This document shows, one piece after another, positions 37,993 to 45,099 of a stretch of 64,000 nucleotides of DNA (positions are counted from its first letter, which is position 1; every line of letters starts with the position of its first letter). Made by a program: the position numbers and the translations under genes. The notes under the pieces were generated by a model. That model was given only the letters and a program-made list of their open reading frames with translations. It did no database searches and was not told where the DNA came from. The stretch is from contig NZ_JACDXW010000004.1 in NCBI RefSeq assembly GCF_020539505.1, positions 186,001 to 250,000 of the forward strand, in the 5' to 3' direction. Origin of the DNA: Mesopusillimonas faecipullorum (GTDB lineage: Bacteria > Pseudomonadota > Gammaproteobacteria > Burkholderiales > Burkholderiaceae_B).

Positions 37993-39357
37993 TTGACCCA
38001 GAGTAAGAGAATCGCAATTTTGGGAGCCGGCCCCAGTGGCTTGGCGCAGCTGAGAGCCTTCGAGGCTGCACGTAAAGCAGGAGTGAAAGACCTCCCCGAA
38101 ATAGTCTGCTATGAAAAGCAGAACGACATAGGCGGCATGTGGAACTACACATGGCGTACCGGGCTGGATAGAAACGGTGAGCCCGTGCATGGCAGCATGT
38201 ACCGCTACTTGTGGTCTAACGGACCCAAAGAATGTCTTGAGTTTGCCGATTATTCTTTCGACAAACATTTTGGCCGACCCATACCGTCTTATCCGCCGCG
38301 AGAAGTCCTGAAAGACTACATCATGGGGCGCCTGGATAAGCGGGCCATCTTCAACTACATTCGGCTAGAGTGCCCCGCGCGTTGGATTACCTACGATGAA
38401 CAAAGCGAAAAGTTCACCGTCACGGTAATGAACCACAAGAGCGGTGAGCAAGAAACCGAAGAGTTCGACTACGTGATCGTGGCGACAGGCCACTTCTCTA
38501 CGCCCAATATGCCTTACTTTGAAGGCTTGGAACAGTTTCCGGGCAGGGTGCTGCACGCCCATGATTTCCGTGACGCCCTGGAGTTTCAGGGCCAGGATCT
38601 GCTGCTGGTCGGCGGGAGCTACTCTGCCGAAGACATAGGCACTCAGTGCTACAAATACGGGGCGGGTTCGGTTACCTTGAGCCATCGTGGCGAGCCTATG
38701 GGTTTCGACTGGCCGGATGGCATAGAAGAGCGACCTCTTTTGCTGCGTCTGGAAGATAATGTGGGCTACTTTGAAGACGGCAGCAGCAAGCGCTTTGATG
38801 CGGTGATCATGTGCACTGGTTACCAGTTCCATTTTCCTTTTCTGCCTGATGAGTTGCGTCTGCAAACGCATAACTGCCTGTATCCCGACAATCTTTACAA
38901 AGGCATATTTTTTCAGCCCAACCCCAAATTGATTTATTTGGGTATGCAGGATCAGTACTTCACTTTCAATATGTTCGATGCACAGGCCTGGTACGCAAGA
39001 GACGTGATTCTGGGCAGAGTGCAACTGCCGGATGACCAAGCGCGCCTTCAGGATATGCAAGTCTGGCAACAAGAGCACGAAACACTTGCCACGCCGCTGG
39101 AGTCCATAGATTTCCAGGCCAAATACATACGTGATCTGGTTTCGCGCACTGACTATCCCGATTTTCCGGTAGAGAAGCAAGCAGAGCTTTTCAAGTCTTG
39201 GCTAAAAGACAAAGACGCGAGCATCATGGAGTTTCGCAATATTTCGTATGCCTCGACTTTGACTGGCACGATGGCGGCCAAGCTGCCTAAGCCATGGTTG
39301 GAAATCAAGGACGATTCTCTGGAAGGCTTTATGGCACTCAAGTTCATCACGGATTAA
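37993..39357 (+). CDS. Flavin-containing monooxygenase, trimethylamine monooxygenase (Tmm)-like
   Basis: 454-residue class B flavoprotein monooxygenase closely resembling bacterial Tmm, which oxidises trimethylamine to its N-oxide (the Methylophaga enzyme also converts indole to indigo). Features are FAD motif GAGPSG at 11-16, then NYTWRTGLDRNGEPVHGSMY and RYLWSNGPKECLEFADY, which are diagnostic of this group. The FMO signature FPGRVLHAHDF lies at about 182-192, and the NADPH motif GGSYSAEDIG at 207-216. The C-terminal blocks NMFDAQAWYARDVI and TGTMAAKLPKPW are also present. Translation appears to start at TTG 37993, supported by AGGAG at 37982-37986. The ATG at 37988 runs into a stop after one sense codon. 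No TMAO demethylase or TMAO transporter is nearby, so the true substrate could be another tertiary amine, sulfide or indole. An EamA transporter follows after a strong terminator. Confidence 0.88.
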   Translation: MTQSKRIAILGAGPSGLAQLRAFEAARKAGVKDLPEIVCYEKQNDIGGMWNYTWRTGLDRNGEPVHGSMYRYLWSNGPKECLEFADYSFDKHFGRPIPSYPPREVLKDYIMGRLDKRAIFNYIRLECPARWITYDEQSEKFTVTVMNHKSGEQETEEFDYVIVATGHFSTPNMPYFEGLEQFPGRVLHAHDFRDALEFQGQDLLLVGGSYSAEDIGTQCYKYGAGSVTLSHRGEPMGFDWPDGIEERPLLLRLEDNVGYFEDGSSKRFDAVIMCTGYQFHFPFLPDELRLQTHNCLYPDNLYKGIFFQPNPKLIYLGMQDQYFTFNMFDAQAWYARDVILGRVQLPDDQARLQDMQVWQQEHETLATPLESIDFQAKYIRDLVSRTDYPDFPVEKQAELFKSWLKDKDASIMEFRNISYASTLTGTMAAKLPKPWLEIKDDSLEGFMALKFITD

Positions 39358-39443
39358 GCGTCAAGCTGCTGCTCCCGGGTAAGTTGATGATGCACTTGGC
39401 CAAGGTATGTTAAGTGCGAGCACTTGGGTGCAGTAAGCCGAGC

Positions 39444-39490
39444 AAAACCGCGTAAGCCGATCTTGCGATCAGCTTACGCGGTTTTGTATT
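39444..39490. terminator. Strong bidirectional terminator after the tmm-like gene
   Basis: AAAACCGCGTAAGC (39444-39457) and GCTTACGCGGTTTT (39472-39485) form a perfect 14-bp stem with a 14-base loop, bordered by A and T runs. Confidence 0.88.
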
Positions 39491-39526
39491 ACGATGGCGG
39501 CTCGCCTCTATGTATGCGCCCCCTCC

Positions 39527-40468
39527 ATGACACGCCCTCCAGAGCTTCCCCAGCACGCCCGCACCGTAGCTACCAAACAGCCCAAACTGACGTCCGTCAT
39601 GGCGCTTAAGTTGGTCCTGACAGCTGTCTTTTGGGGAGGCTCTTTCATAGCAGGCAAGATCATTGCCGCGTCTTTGCCGCTTATGGCGGCGGCTTTTGGG
39701 CGTTTCTTTGTGGCGTCGATATTGTTGGTGGGGGTTGCCTATCATTCTGAAGGCGGCTTACCCCGGCTTAATCGCAAGCAGATTCTGACGACAGCGGCTT
39801 TGGGGCTGAGCGGTATTTTTCTCTACAACCTGTTTTTCTTTGGCGCATTGGCACGTATTCCGGCCGGTCGAACGGCCTTGTTCATCGCGCTGAACCCGGT
39901 CGTGACCGCGCTGGCGGCACGCCTGGTGCTGGGAGACCATTTGAACGCCAGGCAATGGCTGGGTATAGGCGTGGCCATGCTGGGTTCCGTCATCGTGATC
40001 GTAAAAGGCGATTTCGCCGGAGCCTGGCATGACCTTAGCCAGGCGTTTGGTATCGGTGAGATGTTGATCTGCCTGGCGGTGCTGAGTTGGGTGGCCTATA
40101 CCCTGATATCGCGCACGGCCTTGTCCCTGTCTCCCATTGCTGCTACCACCTACGCATCGTTGTGGGGGCTGCTATTCATGGCGATTGGGGCAGCAGACGA
40201 TATCTTGTCACTGGACTGGATAGGGCTGGATTGGCAGGTTTGGGTCTCCCTCTTTTATATCGGAGCGTTGGGCACGGTGGCGGCATTCATCTGGTACTAC
40301 CAGGGCATCAAGGCGGTGGGGCCGGCGAGAACCGCGGTGTTCACCAATCTTGTTCCTATCTCTGCCGTGCTTCTTTCAGCGGTGTTGCTGGATGAGCCCA
40401 TTCTTATCTCTATGCTGATAGGCGGAGCCTTATCCCTGATCGGTGTTTCCCTCACCAACCGGCGTTAG
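39527..40468 (+). CDS. EamA/DMT superfamily transporter
   Basis: 313-residue inner-membrane protein with ten predicted hydrophobic segments in two EamA repeats. Repeat one starts LVLTAVFWGGSFIAGKII and holds the conserved PAGRTALFIALNPVVTALAA. Repeat two has YTLISRTALSLSPIAATTYASL and ends with AVGPARTAVFTNLVPISAVLLSA, the standard EamA signature. Such proteins export amino acids, nucleosides or other metabolites. The substrate is unknown. The start is uncertain: ATGs at 39494, 39527 and 39599 are in frame, none has a clear Shine-Dalgarno sequence, and the first lies nine bases from a strong terminator. Helix 1 begins only after 39599. Confidence 0.85.
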   Translation: MTRPPELPQHARTVATKQPKLTSVMALKLVLTAVFWGGSFIAGKIIAASLPLMAAAFGRFFVASILLVGVAYHSEGGLPRLNRKQILTTAALGLSGIFLYNLFFFGALARIPAGRTALFIALNPVVTALAARLVLGDHLNARQWLGIGVAMLGSVIVIVKGDFAGAWHDLSQAFGIGEMLICLAVLSWVAYTLISRTALSLSPIAATTYASLWGLLFMAIGAADDILSLDWIGLDWQVWVSLFYIGALGTVAAFIWYYQGIKAVGPARTAVFTNLVPISAVLLSAVLLDEPILISMLIGGALSLIGVSLTNRR

Positions 40469-40523
40469 CGCCGCTTGTTTGTCCCTGTTTTTCCTGTTTT
40501 GCGCTAGGGATTAACCCCAGTGA

Positions 40524-40559
40524 TGCGCTGGTGGGATACGCCCGTGCGCTGACGGGATA
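40524..40559 (+). promoter_or_regulatory. AraC/XylS-type operator: two 15-bp direct repeats, 21-bp period
   Basis: TGCGCTGGTGGGATA (40524-40538) and TGCGCTGACGGGATA (40545-40559) match at 13 of 15 positions and start exactly 21 bases apart, two helical turns. Each fits TGCG-N6-GGATA, close to the XylS half-site TGCA-N6-GGNTA. The downstream half-site ends at the expected -35 position of the following promoter. An AraC-family gene lies just beyond the operon. Confidence 0.7.
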
Positions 40560-40580
40560 GTGTGGGCAGTCCTCTCTTTT

Positions 40581-40586
40581 CATAAT
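40581..40586 (+). promoter_or_regulatory. -10 box of the SDR-FMO operon promoter
   Basis: CATAAT at 40581-40586. A 17-base spacer puts the -35 at 40558-40563 (TAGTGT), which is poor and overlaps the last two bases of the proximal repeat. A weak -35 is expected of an activator-dependent promoter. Confidence 0.5.
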
Positions 40587-40676
40587 CCTTCCTAACGATG
40601 CAAGTGAAGCGCATGGATGCGCGGGCGCCTCTGGCATGGGGTGGGCTTGCACCCAACAATCAGGAAGGAGACAGAG

Positions 40677-41465
40677 ATGGAAACGATAAAAGGCAAAGTG
40701 GTGATTGTCACTGGCGCGGCAACCTTGATCGGTGCGGCGGTTGCCGAGGAATTCAAAGCGCGAGGGGCGAGCGTGGTGCTGGCTGACATCGACACAGCCG
40801 GTGGCCAAGCCGTAGCCGAGCGTTTGGGGAGCGCCGCAACTTTCATTGAAACCGACGTGACTCAGGACGTCAGCATAGAGCGCTGTGTCTCGCAGACGGT
40901 TCAGCAATATGGCGGCGTGGATTTTCTCGTCAACCTGGCATGCAGCTATGTCGATGATGGCCTGAACTCCTCAAGGGAAGACTGGCACACCACGTTGGGC
41001 GTCAATGTTGTGGGAACCGTCATGATGACGAAAGCGTGTCGGCCACACATGGTGCAGCGCGGCGGTGGCGCCATCGTCAACTTCAGTAGCATCAGTGCCA
41101 AAGTCGCCCAGACTGGGCGCTGGTTGTATCCGGTTTCCAAGGCAGCCATTGCCCAGTTGACGCGCAATATGGCGCTGGATCTGGCCGCTGACGGCATTCG
41201 TGTGAACTCGGTCTCTCCGGGCTGGACGTGGTCGCGCATCATGAATGAGCTCACGCATGGCGACCGCGCTAAAACCGACAAGGTCGCCGCGCCGTTTCAT
41301 ATGCTGGGGCGAGTGGGCGATCCGAAAGAAGTGGCTCAGAGCGTGGTTTTCCTGTGCTCAGCCCAGGCCTCATTCATTACCGGTGCAGATCTTCCCGTAG
41401 ATGGGGGTTATAGCGCCTTGGGGCCGGAGCAAGGCGTGCCGGCCATACCGCTGTTATGTGATTAA
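40677..41465 (+). CDS. Short-chain dehydrogenase/reductase
   Basis: 262-residue classical SDR, probably NAD(P)H-dependent oxidation or reduction of a hydroxyl/keto group. It has the cofactor loop TGAATLIG (12-19), catalytic N110, S138, Y151 and K155 (NFSSISAKVAQTGRWLYPVSK) and the C-terminal DLPVDGGYSALGPEQG. The usual NNAG motif is altered to NLACS (86-90). The start is fixed by AGGAAGGAG at 40662-40670, and an upstream in-frame codon at 40617 is rejected. It is the first gene of a two-gene operon with the FMO-like gene 66 bases later, behind an XylS-type operator. Confidence 0.88.
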   Translation: METIKGKVVIVTGAATLIGAAVAEEFKARGASVVLADIDTAGGQAVAERLGSAATFIETDVTQDVSIERCVSQTVQQYGGVDFLVNLACSYVDDGLNSSREDWHTTLGVNVVGTVMMTKACRPHMVQRGGGAIVNFSSISAKVAQTGRWLYPVSKAAIAQLTRNMALDLAADGIRVNSVSPGWTWSRIMNELTHGDRAKTDKVAAPFHMLGRVGDPKEVAQSVVFLCSAQASFITGADLPVDGGYSALGPEQGVPAIPLLCD

Positions 41466-41531
41466 GCAGACGGCACAGGCGAAAAGCGGCCCCAAGGCCG
41501 CACAAGAACATAATCAGACAGGAGACCACAT

Positions 41532-43067
41532 ATGAAAATCGCAATCATCGGCGCCGGTTTTGCCGGCCTGGGCACCGCCAAGGTTTTGCGCCAGTTTGGC
41601 CATGACGTCACATTGTTCGAGAAAGCACCGGATGTCGGAGGGGTATGGAGTCGCTCACGCCGCTATCCCGGCTTGCGTACCCAGAACAATAAAGGCACCT
41701 ACCACTTTTCCGATTTTCCCATGCCGTCGTCTTACCCGGAATGGCCGTCGGGCGAGCAGGTACAAGCCTATCTGGCCGACTATGCACGTCACTTTCACTT
41801 GAATGAGCATGTGCGGCTGAACACCGAGGTGCTCACTGCCGAACCCGATGCCGACAAGGGCTGGGTGCTGACGCTGCGTGATGTCGTGACGGGTGAAGAG
41901 CGGGTTGAGCTCAGCGAGCATTTGATCGTGGCCAACGGCATTTTCAGCGAGCCCTTTATCCCGCCTTATGAGGGCGCGCAGGCTTATCGCGAAGCGGGCG
42001 GGGTGCTGTGTGCTACCTCTGAGTTCCACGACTTGGAGCAGGCTCGGGGTAAACACATGCTGGTGGTGGGCTACGGCAAGTCATCTTGCGATGTCGCGGC
42101 GGCGGTAGGCGAGGTGGCTGCTTCTACCAAAGTCATTGCGCGAGAGCTGTTGTGGAAGATGCCGCGCAAGATCATGAACGTACTGAACTACAAATACCTC
42201 ATGCTGACGCGCATGGGTGAGGGCTTGTTTCCTTATATCGAGAACAAGGGCTTTGAGCGCTTTCTGCATGGAGCCGGCTCGGGTGTGCGAGACGGCATGA
42301 TCAAGTCATTGCAGTCGGTGGCTACCAAGCAATTGCGACTCGAAAAGCTGGGCCTGGTGCCTGAAGGTACATTTGATCGTATTGCCCGCAGTACGGTCAG
42401 TTTGGCCACAGACGAACTTTACGACCAAGTAGAGCGTGGTGTGACTGAGGTGGCGCGAGAATGCGAGATCGTGCGGCTGGGCGCACACGAAGGGCGCCCC
42501 AGCGCTTGGCTGAGCGACGGTCGTATCGTGCCTGCGGATTACGTCATCTGCGGTACCGGCTTCAAGCAAGTCGTGCCGTTTTTCTCGCAGTCCTTGCAAG
42601 ATAAATTGACGGACGAAAGAGGTAACTTCCAACTGTACCGCCAGATTCTTCCCTTGCATGTGGCGCGCCTGCACTTCTGCGGCTATAACTCGTCGTTCTA
42701 TAGCCCACTCAGCGCCGAGGTGGCGGCTTGGTGGATAGCCTACCAGCTTATGGGCGGCATCTCGTTGCCGCCGCTGGCCGAGCGTGAGCAGCGCATACGC
42801 AAGCGTTTGCGCTGGATGGAAGCGCGTACCGAAGGCAAGCATGCAAGAGGTACCAACATCATTCCGTTTTCCATGCACAACATTGATGAAATGCTCAATG
42901 AGATGGGTATGAACGTATCCAAACTGACGCGTTTCAAGCAATGGTTGTTACCCGCCAGCGCTGCGGACTATCGCAAGGTGAACCAACGTTTGCTGGCCCG
43001 TCATGCGGCACGCCAGCCCAGGGCGGGTGCGGGTCTGGCCGGAGGCGATGTACTGAGTGGCTCTTAA
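41532..43067 (+). CDS. Divergent FMO/BVMO-like flavoprotein monooxygenase
   Basis: 511-residue two-dinucleotide-binding flavoprotein. FAD motif GAGFAG lies at 7-12 with LFEKAPDVGGVWS, the NADPH motif VVGYGKSSCDVA at about 178-189, and an ATG-like CGTGFKQVVPF near 345. YPGLRTQNNKGTYHFSDFPMP is characteristic of the FMO/dimethylaniline group. The region equivalent to the FMO/BVMO fingerprint (F-x-G-x3-H-x3-F) reads AGGVLCATSEF, so the His and first Phe are both Ala. An oxygenase is still the likely function, but this change would affect catalysis or make it an oxidoreductase. Co-directional with the SDR. Its last bases overlap the end of the convergent AraC gene. RBS AGGAG lies at 41520-41524. 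Confidence 0.85.
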   Translation: MKIAIIGAGFAGLGTAKVLRQFGHDVTLFEKAPDVGGVWSRSRRYPGLRTQNNKGTYHFSDFPMPSSYPEWPSGEQVQAYLADYARHFHLNEHVRLNTEVLTAEPDADKGWVLTLRDVVTGEERVELSEHLIVANGIFSEPFIPPYEGAQAYREAGGVLCATSEFHDLEQARGKHMLVVGYGKSSCDVAAAVGEVAASTKVIARELLWKMPRKIMNVLNYKYLMLTRMGEGLFPYIENKGFERFLHGAGSGVRDGMIKSLQSVATKQLRLEKLGLVPEGTFDRIARSTVSLATDELYDQVERGVTEVARECEIVRLGAHEGRPSAWLSDGRIVPADYVICGTGFKQVVPFFSQSLQDKLTDERGNFQLYRQILPLHVARLHFCGYNSSFYSPLSAEVAAWWIAYQLMGGISLPPLAEREQRIRKRLRWMEARTEGKHARGTNIIPFSMHNIDEMLNEMGMNVSKLTRFKQWLLPASAADYRKVNQRLLARHAARQPRAGAGLAGGDVLSGS

Positions 43068-44077
43068 TGGCCCAAGGTTTGTCCAGGGGTTTCGCCGAAC
43101 TGTTGCCGATAAGCCTGGCTGAAGTGCCCCAGATGGGTAAAGCCGAAATCCATGGCAACTTGTGTGACCTGGAGAACCTCGTTGGCCTCGCGCGCTTGCA
43201 GCAAACGTTCGCGTACACGCTGCAAGCGCACCAGTTTGAGATACGCCATGGGGCTGATGCCCTGATGCTCTTTGAACCCTTTGTATAAGCTGCGTGCGCT
43301 GACGGCTGTGTAGGCGGTGAGGTCTTCGATGGTGACGGCTTGATCGCAATGGGCTTGCAGATAGGCCTGCGCTTTTTGTACATGCACAGGGGCTGCAGGG
43401 CGTGCGCCGGCGTTCAAGGCCTGGCTGTAGTTGTGCGGCTGGCTGCTAAGGAGTGAGGCTATGAGCAGTTGATCGAACTGCGTAGCCAGCAAGGGAGGCA
43501 ACTTGCCGCCATGCAGGGCCAAAGTCAGTGCCAAGGTATCGATTAGCTGAGCCCAACCCATGCCTGCCGGAGAGGTGAGCTCCATACCCAGCTTGAATTC
43601 GAGCGGGCGCGGCAAGGCATGGCCCAACTGTGCTCCACACATGGACTCAAGTGCGCTGCGGGTGATGCGCACCACGATCTGATCGCATTGGCTAGACCAG
43701 TGCATGCTGAGGGGCAGGGAAGGGGTCAGTACCGATGCCAGGCCGGGATGCGAAGCAATGGTTTCGTTACCGCAGCGTATATGCGCGGCGCCTTGCAAGG
43801 GCATCTGGACCAGCAGAAAGTCGCCCAAGCAGTCGGGCTCGATAAGCACATCGGCGCCATAGCGCAGACGGTTCAACGACGTGTCGGGGCCTATTGGAGC
43901 GTGGTCCATGTGAGTGTCGGGGCGTTGGCGCACGCCTTCGACACGCAGGTGATGAGGTTTGAAGACACGCGCTACCTGGTTGCGGATTTCGTCGAGATCA
44001 TCCGAGTGGAACAGTGGAAATGCCGAAAGCGGACTACTGGCGTTTGAAATACGGATATCGGGTTGCGGTCGGTTCAT
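43064..44077 (-). CDS. AraC/XylS family transcriptional regulator
   Basis: 337 residues. The N-terminal two thirds look like the AraC-binding-like ligand domain found in catabolic activators (RYGADVLIEPDCLGDFLLVQMPLQGAAHIRC). The C-terminal 100 residues are a double helix-turn-helix AraC domain (VTIEDLTAYTAVSARSLYKGFKEHQGISP, then TQVAMDFGFTHLGHFSQAYRQQFGETP). It lies between two enzyme pairs: it converges on SDR-FMO and diverges from cyclase-FAD oxidoreductase. GGAG on the minus strand precedes the ATG at 44077. The most likely role is substrate-responsive activation of one or both pairs. Confidence 0.92.
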   Translation of the reverse strand: MNRPQPDIRISNASSPLSAFPLFHSDDLDEIRNQVARVFKPHHLRVEGVRQRPDTHMDHAPIGPDTSLNRLRYGADVLIEPDCLGDFLLVQMPLQGAAHIRCGNETIASHPGLASVLTPSLPLSMHWSSQCDQIVVRITRSALESMCGAQLGHALPRPLEFKLGMELTSPAGMGWAQLIDTLALTLALHGGKLPPLLATQFDQLLIASLLSSQPHNYSQALNAGARPAAPVHVQKAQAYLQAHCDQAVTIEDLTAYTAVSARSLYKGFKEHQGISPMAYLKLVRLQRVRERLLQAREANEVLQVTQVAMDFGFTHLGHFSQAYRQQFGETPGQTLGH

Positions 44078-44132
44078 GGCAGACTCCGTGAAACGTTACG
44101 CACCGATGCTGCCGGGCGAGTTTTTTAGTAAA

Positions 44133-44150
44133 AAAACTAGGGAAAACTAG
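44133..44150. promoter_or_regulatory. Tandem AAAACTAG repeats between araC-type gene and cyclase
   Basis: AAAACTAG at 44133-44140 and 44143-44150, one helical turn apart, in the AT-rich divergent promoter region (44078-44292). Regulator binding is possible but unproven. A weaker inverted match to the 40524 half-site lies at 44218-44232. Confidence 0.35.
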
Positions 44151-44292
44151 AGCATCGAATATGTGTCAATTCAATTATTCAAGTTTAAACTAAGTGCATC
44201 CGGCGTCATATAGAGGGAAACCCCTCAGCGCTGCGCACCGCATGTCTGGGCCTAGATGCCAGTATGCATAATATTTCAGAAGGAGAAACCTG

Positions 44293-45069
44293 ATGCAGTC
44301 CCCGAACACATTTGTCGATTTGTTGGCCAAAGGCAATTTCAAAGTGGTCGATCTGACTCACACTTTGTCCCCCGACTTTCCTCCGCTGCAACTGCCTCCG
44401 CAATTTGGCCAGGTCAGCTCGTTCAAGATTGAGCGTATCTCGCATTATGACGACGCCGGCCCCGCTTGGTACTGGAACAACTTCACCTGTGGTGAGCATA
44501 CAGGCACCCACTTCGATGCGCCAGCCCACTGGATTTCCGGTAAAGACCACGCGGACAACACGGTAGACACCATTGATCCCGCCAATTTCATCGCCCCTGC
44601 CGTGGTGGTAGATGCCACCGAGCAAGTCAGCCAGAACGAAGACTGGGTACTGACGGTCGAGTACCTGCAACAGTGGGAAGCCCAGCACGGTCGCATCCCC
44701 GAGGGCAACTGGGTGCTGTTCCGCACGGGCTGGGCCAAGCGCCTAAGCGATCCTGCTTCCTACGTGAATATGCGCGAAGACGGCGCGCATACGCCTGGCC
44801 CTAGCGAGGAAGCCGTTGCCTGGCTCATCAAAGAGCGCAATGTGCTGGGTTTCGGCGTTGAAACCATCAACACTGACGCGGGCCAATCTTTCGGATGGTC
44901 CACGCCTTATCCTTGCCACACGCTGATGCACGGTGCCAACAAATACGGCCTTCAGTGCCTTAACAACCTTGATCAGTTGCCGCCTACAGGCACGGTCATC
45001 GTTGCCGCGCCCCTGAAAATTCAGGGCGGCTCGGGTAGCCCGCTGCGTGTGCTGGCGTTGGTACCCTGA
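44293..45069 (+). CDS. PF04199 cyclase / kynurenine formamidase-like metal hydrolase
   Basis: 258-residue member of the putative cyclase superfamily, which includes kynurenine formamidase, isatin hydrolase and IifB of indole degradation. The metal-binding signature HTGTHFDAPAHW spans residues 69-80 (H69, H73, D75 and H79). VVVDATEQVSQNEDWVLT and GNWVLFRTGWAKR follow the family pattern. Such enzymes open amide or ring-carbonyl bonds using Mn or Zn. RBS AGGAG at 44281-44285 fixes the start. It is divergent from the AraC gene and 30 bases upstream of the FAD oxidoreductase. The context suggests a ring-opening step in a catabolic pathway. The substrate is unknown. Confidence 0.9.
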   Translation: MQSPNTFVDLLAKGNFKVVDLTHTLSPDFPPLQLPPQFGQVSSFKIERISHYDDAGPAWYWNNFTCGEHTGTHFDAPAHWISGKDHADNTVDTIDPANFIAPAVVVDATEQVSQNEDWVLTVEYLQQWEAQHGRIPEGNWVLFRTGWAKRLSDPASYVNMREDGAHTPGPSEEAVAWLIKERNVLGFGVETINTDAGQSFGWSTPYPCHTLMHGANKYGLQCLNNLDQLPPTGTVIVAAPLKIQGGSGSPLRVLALVP

Positions 45070-45099
45070 ATCCAAGTCGTTTTTCAGCTGGAGAACTAA

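Noticed and set aside
37988-37996. ATG at 37988 as start of the tmm-like gene
   Set aside because: It is in another frame and meets TGA after one sense codon. TTG at 37993 fits the AGGAG and the protein frame.
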